64,000 nucleotides of DNA from G963665815 sp942492065 (GTDB lineage: Bacteria; Cloacimonadota; Cloacimonadia; Cloacimonadales; JAIOQZ01), in assembly GCA_942492065.1 (NCBI GenBank), contig CALODV010000008.1, positions 496,001-560,000 of the forward strand. The letters run 5' to 3'. The notes beneath the pieces are model-generated. The model ran no database searches and was not told where the DNA came from. It saw nothing but the letters and a program-made list of their open reading frames with translations. The stretch's first letter is position 1, and the number at the start of each line of letters is the position of its first letter. Both the position numbers and the translations under genes were made by a program. Shown one piece after another: positions 34,435 through 43,119 of the stretch.

Positions 34435-37365
34435 ATGAAATTTAAAATGACATTGATTTTGCTGGCAGTTAATGTGCTGATGTTTTCAATTCCTTTAAAC
34501 AATATTAAAACAGATGACATGAATTTAATATACTACAGTAATTCTCATAGTTATATCATACCTCATATTTCAAGATGCTATCTGAGGACATGGGATTACT
34601 ATAAGGATTTCTGGCACTACAAACCTTACGAAAAAACATCAATATTCATTGAGGATTTCTCTGATTGGTCAAATGGTGGTGCAACAGCTGTTACAAACAA
34701 TTTTGTTTATATCAGTATGTCCCCGTATATGTATGTCTTTGAAGTAGCTCCTGCTGCAGAACGAATGAGTTTACTAATGCACCATGAACTAACTCATGTG
34801 TTGGCTATGGATATGTATTCTCCTCAGGATTACTTTTTCAGAAAGCTTTTCAGAAGCAAAATACAGCATACTGCGGCTGATCCTATAACTTTTCTTTACG
34901 GATATCTTACTAACCCCAGAAAATACGCTCCAAGGTGGTATCATGAAGGAATAGCAGTCTCCATGGAGACCTGGATGGGAGGTGGTATAGGCAGGGCAAT
35001 GGGTGCCTATGATGAAATGGTTTTCCGCGGAATGATTAAAGATGATGCTCATTTCTACAGAATGGTTGGGCTGGAAGCAGAAGGTACTGCAATTGACTTT
35101 CAGGTAGGTGCAAACTCGTATATGTATGGAACAAGATTCTTTGGTTATCTTGCTTATATGTATGGTCCTGATAAACTCGTTGAATGGGTGAAAAGGGACA
35201 AAGGGTCAAAGGCTTTTTATGCTTCACAGTTCACAAAAGTATATGACAAAAATCTTTCTGCAGAATGGGATAGGTGGATCAAGTTTGAAAGAGAGTTTCA
35301 ACTGAAGAATCTGCAAAGAATAAGACAGAATCCTGTTACTGATTTCAGACCTGTGAAAGGTTCAAAACCAATGGGATCTGTTTCACGCAGTTACCTGAGC
35401 AAAGACAGAAAAAAACTTTTTGTAGGAGTCAAATATGCAGGTCAATTGCCAGGTTTGATGGAAATTAATCTGGAATCAGGAAAGAAAAGAAAGATATGTA
35501 ACATCAAGGGTGCATCCACATATTATACTACCAATCCTGTTTATATTGAAGATGAGAACAGAATAATATATACCACAGACAATTTTTACAGAAGAGACCT
35601 TAATTCTGTTGATATATCATCAGGAAAAACAGAATTGCTGATCCGTGACAGTCGAACAGGAGAACTAGCGCTGAATAGGGTAGATAAATCGATCTGGGGT
35701 ATCAGGCATGAGAATGGTATCTCCACAATTGTGAAAATCGATCCTCCATATAAAGACTGGACTGCAATTTTAGCATTTGAGTATGGTAATGATTTATATG
35801 ATCTGGATATTTCTCCTGACGGAACAAAACTAACCGGGGCACTGACGCAGATAGATGGAAATCAGAAGCTTGTTTATTACGATATCCCTGCATTGCAGTC
35901 AGGTAAGGTAGAAGAACACCTGATCTATGATTTTGACTACAGTTCTCCTGCGAATTTTGTATTTTCAGATGACGGTCGATATCTGTTTGGTACATCCTAT
36001 TATTCAGGAGTTTCAAACATATACAGATACGATTTTGAAGAGAATGATATATCAATCATATCCAATAGCGAAACCGGATTTTTCCGTCCTCTTCCGATAA
36101 GCAATGATAGTCTTATTGTCTATAATTATGTTGGAGGTAAAGGATGGCAGCCCGGGTTTATAAAAAATGAAATAGTGGAAAATGTCAGTGCTGTAGAGTT
36201 TCTTGGACAGAAAGTTTATGAGAAGTATCCATACATAAAAGAGTGGGGAGATGACTCACCTGCAAAAGTTAACCTGGATTCTCTCAAAACATATGAAGGA
36301 AAATACAGCTATATCTATAACTTCCGCAATAAGGGAACATATCCGATTATTGAAGGTTACAAAGACTACATGGCTTATGGTTATCTTATGAACTACTCTG
36401 ATGATATCGGATTTAACAGTCTGAAACTGTCATTATCTTACTCTCCGATTGGTGATAACTTAAAAGATGAAGAGAAGCTGCATCTTGGCTGCAGATATTC
36501 TTACAGGATGTTCAACATAAGAGGAACATACAATAAAGCAGATTTTTACGACATATTCGGTCCTGTCAAAGTGAGTAGAAAAGGGTATTCGTATGGTGCA
36601 GGATATACGCAAAACCTGATTTACAATAAACCTGAGAGTATGAACCTTTCTCTGGATTTTGATGGTTATGGAAACTTAAAAAAACTTCCTGAATATCAGA
36701 AAATTGGTTCTGATTTTACTGAAATGTATGTTGCCGGTGCAAAACTTGATTATAAGTTCTTCCAGAACTCTCTTGGACATGTGGATGATGAACAGGGAGT
36801 TGCATTTTCAGTGAATGTGCAGGGGACAAAAGTAAATTCAGAGATTCATCCGAAAATTCACGGAGACTTTTCTCTTGGCTACTTGCTTCCGCTTAAGCAT
36901 ACATCCGTATTTCTCAGATCTGCTGCAGGTTATGCTTTTGGTGATAGAAACGACTCTTTCTGTAATTACTATTTTGGTGGTTTTGGTAACAACTATGTGG
37001 AGAAGAAACACGAGAAACAGTACAGAAATTACAGCTCATTCCCAGGATTCGATATAAACGAAATCAAAGGTAAATCTTTTGCCAGAAATATGATTGAACT
37101 GAATTTACCGCCACTGAGATTTGAAGAAATTGGAAATGCTGCATTTTACATGAGATGGCTCAGAATGTCTTTATTCGGTTCTGTTATCCATACCGACATT
37201 GGTAATGATGATAAAGCATACTATTTTAATGCAGGATCACAGGTCGATTTAAGAGTTGTGACGCTCTCGTTCATTAAAACGACATTCTCAATTGGTTATT
37301 CATCAGGCTGGGATAGATACAACAACAGAGAAGAAGAAATCATGTTCAGTCTGAAAATTCTATAG
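34435..37365 (+). CDS. Exported gluzincin-like metallopeptidase with beta-propeller and predicted outer-membrane barrel
   Basis: The 976-residue protein has a short signal peptide (to about 20) and a peptidase-MA-like domain with zinc motif H117-E118-L-T-H121 and the WYHEGIAV motif (E170) expected to give the third ligand. A TolB/WD40-like propeller follows (about 300-600; YYDIPALQSG, FSDDGRYLFG, DISPDGTKL), then a C-terminal region (about 640-976) with alternating aromatic strands, Gly-rich turns and a final FSLKIL, as in outer-membrane barrels. Fusions of this kind occur in FCB-group bacteria without a proven role. A cell-surface protease is inferred. Confidence 0.75.
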   Translation: MKFKMTLILLAVNVLMFSIPLNNIKTDDMNLIYYSNSHSYIIPHISRCYLRTWDYYKDFWHYKPYEKTSIFIEDFSDWSNGGATAVTNNFVYISMSPYMYVFEVAPAAERMSLLMHHELTHVLAMDMYSPQDYFFRKLFRSKIQHTAADPITFLYGYLTNPRKYAPRWYHEGIAVSMETWMGGGIGRAMGAYDEMVFRGMIKDDAHFYRMVGLEAEGTAIDFQVGANSYMYGTRFFGYLAYMYGPDKLVEWVKRDKGSKAFYASQFTKVYDKNLSAEWDRWIKFEREFQLKNLQRIRQNPVTDFRPVKGSKPMGSVSRSYLSKDRKKLFVGVKYAGQLPGLMEINLESGKKRKICNIKGASTYYTTNPVYIEDENRIIYTTDNFYRRDLNSVDISSGKTELLIRDSRTGELALNRVDKSIWGIRHENGISTIVKIDPPYKDWTAILAFEYGNDLYDLDISPDGTKLTGALTQIDGNQKLVYYDIPALQSGKVEEHLIYDFDYSSPANFVFSDDGRYLFGTSYYSGVSNIYRYDFEENDISIISNSETGFFRPLPISNDSLIVYNYVGGKGWQPGFIKNEIVENVSAVEFLGQKVYEKYPYIKEWGDDSPAKVNLDSLKTYEGKYSYIYNFRNKGTYPIIEGYKDYMAYGYLMNYSDDIGFNSLKLSLSYSPIGDNLKDEEKLHLGCRYSYRMFNIRGTYNKADFYDIFGPVKVSRKGYSYGAGYTQNLIYNKPESMNLSLDFDGYGNLKKLPEYQKIGSDFTEMYVAGAKLDYKFFQNSLGHVDDEQGVAFSVNVQGTKVNSEIHPKIHGDFSLGYLLPLKHTSVFLRSAAGYAFGDRNDSFCNYYFGGFGNNYVEKKHEKQYRNYSSFPGFDINEIKGKSFARNMIELNLPPLRFEEIGNAAFYMRWLRMSLFGSVIHTDIGNDDKAYYFNAGSQVDLRVVTLSFIKTTFSIGYSSGWDRYNNREEEIMFSLKIL

Positions 37366-37371
37366 GTTGCT

Positions 37372-38394
37372 ATGTTAATTTTAGATATTCTGATAAGTCT
37401 GGTCCCTATCGTATTATTTTCAGTACTTCTGGCATTTCTTGACTCATACAGGCTGATGAGTTATAGGAGGATTCTGCTGTATATTGGTTCAGGACTTGTT
37501 GTAGCTCTTCTAGCGTTAATTGTTAATTATTCACTTTTAAACTATGTCAGTATAGCTGACAGTGTTCTTATAAAATACATTGCTCCATTTTTTGAGGAAG
37601 CTTTAAAGGTGATAATACCAATCATTCTTATAAGAAGAAATAAGATAGGATTTACTATTGATGCAGCAATAGCCGGATTTTCTGTCGGATGTGGCTTTGC
37701 GATTTTTGAGAATATCTATTATCTTTCTTATATACATGACTCAGGAATCTATTTCTGGATTGTAAGGGGTTTCGGAACAGCAATAATGCATGGCGGAACA
37801 ACAGCAGTCTTCTGCATGATCTCAATCATGCTTATGAGTAAAAGCAATAAAGTTAAAGTTAGCAGATTTATGCCCGGTTATGTTGTTGCTGCAGCAATCC
37901 ATTTTGCATTCAATAGTTTCAGTATTGATCCTTTATACAAAGTGCTTTCACAAGTAATTGTTCTACCTGCAATAATCAGTTTTGTATTTACTGAGAGCGA
38001 GAAGGGGCTCAAGAAGTGGCTTCAAACTGGTTTTGATACAAATGTACAGCTTCTTGATAATCTGAAGAGCGGAAAGTTTATAGACTCGAAAACAGGTCAG
38101 TACATGACTCGATTTTCCTCAAGCTTTGCTCCTGAAATAGTTTTAGATCTTCACTGCTATTTAAGAGTATATCTGGAATTGGCAATAAGGTCTAAGGGGA
38201 TTCTTATGATGCGTGAAGCAGGATTCAATGAACCGGTTGAACAGGATATCGAAGACAAATTTAAAGAGCTGGAATACCTCGAAAAAAGTATAGGAAAATC
38301 TGGTCAGAAAGTGGTTTCACCTTTACTTAATCAATCAGTAAAAGAGCTATGGCAGATATATTTTCTTGCTGAAAATCAGGAAAAACATGCTTAA
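37372..38394 (+). CDS. PrsW-family intramembrane metalloprotease
   Basis: 340 residues with eight or so hydrophobic helices in the first 205. The catalytic motifs of the PrsW/CPBP-like group are present: FFEEALKV (EExxK), GFAIFENIYY and MHGGTTAVF plus AAIHFAFN, supplying the Glu and His ligands within membrane helices. PrsW in Bacillus cleaves an anti-sigma factor at site 1. The cytoplasmic tail (about 215-340) is soluble. It starts 6 bases after the metallopeptidase gene, suggesting an envelope-proteolysis pair. Its stop overlaps the convergent ABC ATPase stop by 4 bases. Confidence 0.85.
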   Translation: MLILDILISLVPIVLFSVLLAFLDSYRLMSYRRILLYIGSGLVVALLALIVNYSLLNYVSIADSVLIKYIAPFFEEALKVIIPIILIRRNKIGFTIDAAIAGFSVGCGFAIFENIYYLSYIHDSGIYFWIVRGFGTAIMHGGTTAVFCMISIMLMSKSNKVKVSRFMPGYVVAAAIHFAFNSFSIDPLYKVLSQVIVLPAIISFVFTESEKGLKKWLQTGFDTNVQLLDNLKSGKFIDSKTGQYMTRFSSSFAPEIVLDLHCYLRVYLELAIRSKGILMMREAGFNEPVEQDIEDKFKELEYLEKSIGKSGQKVVSPLLNQSVKELWQIYFLAENQEKHA

Positions 38395-39485
38395 TGATCA
38401 ATATGATCTAAGTTTACTGTAAGAACTATCCGATTATCTCCTACAAAATCATATTCCATCTCATTGGTATAACTTTCCAGTAACTTACGGGAGATTGCAT
38501 TGTCTGACATCTCGAGTATATTGTGTTTGCCGCCTTTGTAATTCAGAGTTATCTGCAATTGTTTCTTTTTACCTGAATATGCTATTTCAAGTTCAGCATC
38601 GACTGTAGCACTGTTATCAAGATACATTTGAATGATTTCTTCAGCAACAAGTTCTATTCTTTCGATAAGAACTCTGTTGAGGAATTGTCTTTCAGCGAAA
38701 GTAACTATCTCTGCGTTAAGAGCGTAGAGATCATAGTCCCTTGATTTTATAGTGTAGTGGAAGTTTTTAATCCTGTTAATAAACACATCCGCTTCGATTG
38801 TAAGAGGTGACTCAAATATCTGCTCAGGAGATCCGCTCTCAAAAATTACCCCCTGATCCATATAGAATACTCTATCAGAGACATCTCTGGCAAAATCCAT
38901 CTCGTGAGTAACTATCACCATTGTCATTCCTGTTTTCGCAAGGTTTTTTATAACAGATAGAACTTCTCCGACCATAGTTGGATCAAGAGCTGATGTAGGT
39001 TCATCAAACAATATAACCTCAGGATTCATCATCAGGCATCTGGCTATGGCTACACGTTGTTTCTGACCTCCTGACAATTCATCCGGATAACTCTCAGCCT
39101 TCTCTGCAAGTCCAACTTTTTTGAGTGTATCTATAGCTTTCTTATGTGCTTTGGATTTGCTCATGCCCAGTAGTTTAATAGGGGCAATCGTAAGATTGTG
39201 GATTACCGTCAGGTGTTCAAACAGATTAAATGACTGAAAAACCATCCCCATTTTCTGTCGCACCATACTTATATCTGTAGTGTCTGAAAGCAAGTCTTTA
39301 CTCTGAAACAGGACTTCCCCTGAGTCCGGGTCTTCAAGCTGATTAAGACAGCGCAGGAATGTTGATTTACCTGTTCCGGAAGGTCCGATTATAGATATCA
39401 CTTCACCTTTTCTGATTTCTGCATTTACATCTTTCAGAACAATTGATTCTCCAAAAGATTTCTTCAAATTTCGTACTTTGATCAT
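38391..39485 (-). CDS. Polar amino-acid ABC transporter ATPase (GlnQ-type) with extra C-terminal domain
   Basis: Residues 1-242 form a standard GlnQ-type ATPase: Walker A GPSGTGKST (34-42), Q-loop FQSFNLFEHL, signature LSGGQKQR, Walker B VILFDEPTSALD and H-loop VTHEM. At 364 residues it exceeds the usual ~240. The extra ~120 residues (from about 245) hold RIELVAEEIIQMYL and LQITLNYKGGKHN, resembling the N-box and central strand of RsbW-type GHKL ATPases in degenerate form. It should energise the permease encoded upstream (4-base overlap) for amino-acid uptake. Confidence 0.92.
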   Translation of the reverse strand: MIKVRNLKKSFGESIVLKDVNAEIRKGEVISIIGPSGTGKSTFLRCLNQLEDPDSGEVLFQSKDLLSDTTDISMVRQKMGMVFQSFNLFEHLTVIHNLTIAPIKLLGMSKSKAHKKAIDTLKKVGLAEKAESYPDELSGGQKQRVAIARCLMMNPEVILFDEPTSALDPTMVGEVLSVIKNLAKTGMTMVIVTHEMDFARDVSDRVFYMDQGVIFESGSPEQIFESPLTIEADVFINRIKNFHYTIKSRDYDLYALNAEIVTFAERQFLNRVLIERIELVAEEIIQMYLDNSATVDAELEIAYSGKKKQLQITLNYKGGKHNILEMSDNAISRKLLESYTNEMEYDFVGDNRIVLTVNLDHIDH

Positions 39486-40165
39486 TTTGAACCTCCATGA
39501 ATCAGATGATTACCGGCAAAATCAAGGAGTACCGTAAGAAGCTTTGAAAGAAGGAAATAAATTATAGCAATAAGCACAAGCGGGAAAAACGGATCGAATG
39601 TTCTGGCGCGAATCAGATCGCTGGCTTTGGTTAAATCCTGCACAGCTATGTATCCTACAATAGAAGTCGTTTTCAGCAACGTGATTATTTCTCCTTTTAG
39701 AACAGGAATAATTCTCTTTAGTGCTTGAGGGAGGATAATATGGATAAAAGTCTGATATTCTGAAAATCCCATGGATAGACCGGCTTCAGTCTGTCCCTTT
39801 GGAACACTGTTTATTCCATTGCGGAATATTTCGGAAGAATAAGCTCCAAAGTTTAATCCGAATGCTATTACTGCAACAAGTACAGGATCTATATCCACTG
39901 ATGCGAAAACGACATAGAAAATCAGCATCAGCAAAACCAGCAGAGGTGTTCCCCTGAGAATGGATATATATGCTCTGGCTAATCCTGAAAACAATCTGTT
40001 TTTAGACATTCTCAGCATACAGATAATACTTCCCAGAAAAACCCCGAACAGAACAGATAGTACAGTAATAGTAATTGTTGTAAGCAGACCGTCAATTATT
40101 AGCAGATAACGGTCTTCAACTAAAATATTGTTTACAAAGCTCGATACTAAAGAATCCATAAACAT
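39482..40165 (-). CDS. Polar amino-acid ABC transporter permease (HisM/GlnP type)
   Basis: 227 residues with five predicted helices and the EAA loop GINSVPKGQTEAGLSMGFSE before the last helices. The N-terminal motif LLTTITITVLSVLFG is typical of the HisMQ family. It forms the membrane channel of the transporter with the neighbouring ATPase and binding protein, probably as a homodimer because only one permease gene is present. The gene lies 74 bases after the binding-protein gene, separated by a hairpin at 40182-40201. Confidence 0.93.
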   Translation of the reverse strand: MFMDSLVSSFVNNILVEDRYLLIIDGLLTTITITVLSVLFGVFLGSIICMLRMSKNRLFSGLARAYISILRGTPLLVLLMLIFYVVFASVDIDPVLVAVIAFGLNFGAYSSEIFRNGINSVPKGQTEAGLSMGFSEYQTFIHIILPQALKRIIPVLKGEIITLLKTTSIVGYIAVQDLTKASDLIRARTFDPFFPLVLIAIIYFLLSKLLTVLLDFAGNHLIHGGSK

Positions 40166-40181
40166 CCCTTTATTAAAGATA

Positions 40182-40201
40182 AGCCGATTTTACAATCGGC
40201 T
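40182..40201 (-). terminator. Intercistronic stem-loop between binding-protein and permease genes
   Basis: An 8-bp stem agccgatt/aatcggct with 4-base loop. On the coding strand it is followed by ttatcttt, a poor T-run. Such hairpins commonly lower or stabilise transcripts so that the binding protein is made in excess of permease and ATPase. Confidence 0.6.
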
Positions 40202-40239
40202 CATTAGATGACAAAGTTTTTATTTCAAAAGTAAGGTTT

Positions 40240-41007
40240 TTATTCTGCAACAAGTGCTGCAATCCCACCTTTATAATAAGGTTCTGAGAAAAGAACTTTT
40301 TGCTTTCTTTCTTCAGAAATTGTGATACAGGCACCTATAAAATCAACTTTTTGGGAAAGAACAGCCGGTATCATCGCACCAAAATCCATGTTTACTATTT
40401 CGAGTTTCTTATTCATTTTTTTGGCAACGAGTGAAGCTATCTCAATATCGAGTCCGACAACATTTTGTTTCCCATCAATAAATGAGAATGGTTCTGTAAC
40501 GGCAGATGTGCCGAATCTTAAAACACCATCAGTTCCAGAGTAATCAATTTCAGGCATGTCTGCAGGAGCTCCCTCTTTCGGTAGCCAGCGTTTCATCATA
40601 TCATCATAACTGCCATCAGCATTGATTGAAGACACAACTTCATCTATTACTTTTTTAAGTTCTTTGTTTTCCTTATCCACAGCAAAACCGTATTCATCTA
40701 TGGTTATCATATCAGGAAGTACGGTTAACCCTTCTACTTTTGCTGCAATATTTTTAAGGATGGGCTCATCGTAAGCTGCTGCATCTGCTTTGCCGGTTTT
40801 TACAGCCATGCATGCATCGAGTACAGTATTGAAATACTTGAAGGATGTATCCGGAAACTTTGATTGTACAAGTTTATCTGCAATTGTTCCTGTTGGCACA
40901 GCAAATTCCTTCTTGGCAAGCTGGTTCAGATCAGCAATTTTCTCTCTTTTGTTACAGCTTATGATAAAAAGCGACATTACTAATAGTATGAAAACTATCT
41001 TTCTCAT
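40240..41007 (-). CDS. Amino-acid ABC transporter substrate-binding lipoprotein (SBP family 3)
   Basis: 255 residues with lipobox FIISC (lipidated Cys18) and an SBP_bac_3 fold: VLRFGTSAVTEPFSFID, VGLDIEIASLVAKKMNK and MDFGAMIPAVLSQKVDFIGA. The domain order is unusual: the characteristic N-terminal lobe motifs (GTSAVTEPFSF, GLDIEIA) appear at about 165-195, after sequence resembling lobe 2 (ADLNQLAKKEFAVPTGT, DKLVQSKFPDTSFKYF). Either the fold is circularly permuted, or this is two half-modules read in this order. It is the receptor of the transporter encoded downstream and is transcribed first. Confidence 0.88.
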   Translation of the reverse strand: MRKIVFILLVMSLFIISCNKREKIADLNQLAKKEFAVPTGTIADKLVQSKFPDTSFKYFNTVLDACMAVKTGKADAAAYDEPILKNIAAKVEGLTVLPDMITIDEYGFAVDKENKELKKVIDEVVSSINADGSYDDMMKRWLPKEGAPADMPEIDYSGTDGVLRFGTSAVTEPFSFIDGKQNVVGLDIEIASLVAKKMNKKLEIVNMDFGAMIPAVLSQKVDFIGACITISEERKQKVLFSEPYYKGGIAALVAE

Positions 41008-41281
41008 TTAATCTCCTCATTCTTATGAAAATTCTTTTGAGATTTGCATAATAGCGATCAATGTCAAGGAAATTTACTTTTGCATTGTATTAATTTATGT
41101 AATTTACATCGATGTCAGCAAATAAATTGCATGTTTCAGTAGTGTTCAATATTTGGTTTGCATGCAGACTTAAATCTTCAACTCAGATTTTAAATTTTTG
41201 CTATATAAAATATGATGCTTGACGATATAGAATTGATATAACCTGTTTGTGTCCTAACTCGCAAACCAAAGGAGAAGCAGC

Positions 41282-42244
41282 TTGATTGATATTTGCATAG
41301 TGACCTGGAACAGACTTGAGCTGACAAAAAAATGTATAGAATCACTAAAACGTTATACAGATCAAGAGATTAACATTCTTGTTGCAGATAATGCCAGTAC
41401 AGATGGTACAAGGGATTATCTTACGGAATTGTATGTCCGTAGTGGTATAGATAAACTGGTTTTACTTGATCGGAATTACGGAATTGCTGCAGCGTCAAAC
41501 TGTTTGTGGGGACTTTCTGAAGCGGATTACTTTGTAAAACTCGACAATGATATAGAGATCACTCAATCAGGCTGGACAAAAACATTTGTGGAAGTGCTTG
41601 AAGCAGAAAAGAATAACCATATAGGAGCAGTCTCATACAATTTTTATCGCAATGCTCCTGATGCGCCGGCAGTTAATCAAATTGAATCAGATGGTGTCAG
41701 GTTTGAAATACCTCTGAATACTGCCGAGATTTACGGTGGATGTGTGTTTATTGACAAAGCTATACATAAAGAGCTTGGTTTCTGGAGTGAGGATTTTGGT
41801 AGATATGGGTGGGAAGACACTGATTATGGAATAAGATTAATGCTGTCCGGATATAATTGTGGATTCGTAAGTGATGATAATCTTATGGTCCATCATGGTG
41901 AGACAGAGGATGTTAAGGATCAGAAATATCTGGAGTTCAAACAGAAGAAGTTCAATGATTTGTCAAAAATGATGGCTGCTAATTTTTTCATGTATCTTCT
42001 GGGTATAAAATCCAAAAAAGCAGAGAGAAGATACATTGTAAAGCCGGAATACTCCTTAGATAGACTCAAATATTCTCTGGAGATAAACCCGGAAAATAGA
42101 GAGTCTGAAGAAATAAAGGAGTTCAGACGGTTTTTGCGAGATATTAAAATGGAAATCAGCTTCCCAAGAAATAAGAAGGATTCACAGGAGCTATTTGAAA
42201 AGTATAAACTGATAAAAGAAATGTGGTTGAACAGAAAGGTATGA
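41282..42244 (+). CDS. Family 2 glycosyltransferase
   Basis: 320 residues with a GT-A fold: IDICIVTWNRLELTKKCI at the start, VADNASTDGTRDYL, metal-binding VKLDNDIEI (DxD-like) and a later GGCVFIDKAIHKELG and GWEDTDYGIRL acceptor region. The start is TTG with AAGGAG about 8 bases upstream. It should add a sugar from a nucleotide donor to a surface glycan or lipid. It is the first gene of a three-gene operon with a second transferase (ATGA overlap) and an APH-type kinase. Confidence 0.9.
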   Translation: MIDICIVTWNRLELTKKCIESLKRYTDQEINILVADNASTDGTRDYLTELYVRSGIDKLVLLDRNYGIAAASNCLWGLSEADYFVKLDNDIEITQSGWTKTFVEVLEAEKNNHIGAVSYNFYRNAPDAPAVNQIESDGVRFEIPLNTAEIYGGCVFIDKAIHKELGFWSEDFGRYGWEDTDYGIRLMLSGYNCGFVSDDNLMVHHGETEDVKDQKYLEFKQKKFNDLSKMMAANFFMYLLGIKSKKAERRYIVKPEYSLDRLKYSLEINPENRESEEIKEFRRFLRDIKMEISFPRNKKDSQELFEKYKLIKEMWLNRKV

Positions 42245-43119
42245 AACAATATACAGTATTTCAGACAACACCGGAAGAATATAAGCATTCTCGTGCATTT
42301 GATGAGATCGCCCTGTCATTTATAGATTCTCTATTGGAACTCGGATATGATTGCAAGCATGCAGTCAGTATTGGCGAAATTGAAGGAACTCCTATTGTGT
42401 TCGGGGCAAATCTGCTGGGTAGTGAAGCTCAGCACTTACCTGAGGATACAATAATATCTAATCTGGAGCAGATCAGTCCGGATTCACCCTGGATGAAAGG
42501 GCAATATCCCGAATTACTGAGGAAATTCAGAGTTTGGGATTATTCACCTCAAAATATAAGAGTTTTGAAACAATTGGGAATATGTGAAGCTGAATATTGC
42601 GGTATTGGATATAATAAAACACTTGAACATGAAATGCATATTGATAGCAAGGATATTGATGTGCTTTTTTATGGGAGTCTGAATGAGCGCAGAATAAAGA
42701 TTTTGAATGAACTTGCCAGACAGAGAGTAAGAGTTAAGCATCTGTATGATGTGTATGGGGCAGAGCGTGATAAGTATATAGCTCGCTCCAAAATTGTACT
42801 GAATGTTCACTATTATGAAGCAGCCATTTTCGAGATTATACGAGTGTCATATCTACTTGCTAATAAGCAATTCGTAGTATCAGAAGCAGGTAATGATCTT
42901 GATATGGAAGTGAAATTCAGAAAAGGTGCAGTATTCTGTAACTATAGAGACCTTGTTGCAGCCTGTCTGCATTTTCTAAATCGGGATGCAGAACGAAAAC
43001 AGATTGCAGAAAAAGGCTATGAGATTTTCTCAGAGGTTAGTCAGAGGGAATATATAAAAAGGATATTACATGGAAATGCTCATTTTGGTTTAAATCAGGA
43101 TACTATGTATGGGAAATGA
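42241..43119 (+). CDS. GT-B-type glycosyltransferase-like protein (CgeB-like)
   Basis: The start is the ATG overlapping the previous stop (ATGA). The 292 residues contain the GT-B C-terminal half pattern: IDVLFYGSLNERRIKIL, ARSKIVLNVHYYEAAIFEIIRVSYLLAN and KQFVVSEAG, followed by a helical tail. The acceptor-side half is short, as in CgeB-like transferases. An exact donor or acceptor cannot be assigned. Coupling to a GT2 gene and an APH-type kinase suggests a common glycoconjugate. Confidence 0.7.
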   Translation: MKQYTVFQTTPEEYKHSRAFDEIALSFIDSLLELGYDCKHAVSIGEIEGTPIVFGANLLGSEAQHLPEDTIISNLEQISPDSPWMKGQYPELLRKFRVWDYSPQNIRVLKQLGICEAEYCGIGYNKTLEHEMHIDSKDIDVLFYGSLNERRIKILNELARQRVRVKHLYDVYGAERDKYIARSKIVLNVHYYEAAIFEIIRVSYLLANKQFVVSEAGNDLDMEVKFRKGAVFCNYRDLVAACLHFLNRDAERKQIAEKGYEIFSEVSQREYIKRILHGNAHFGLNQDTMYGK

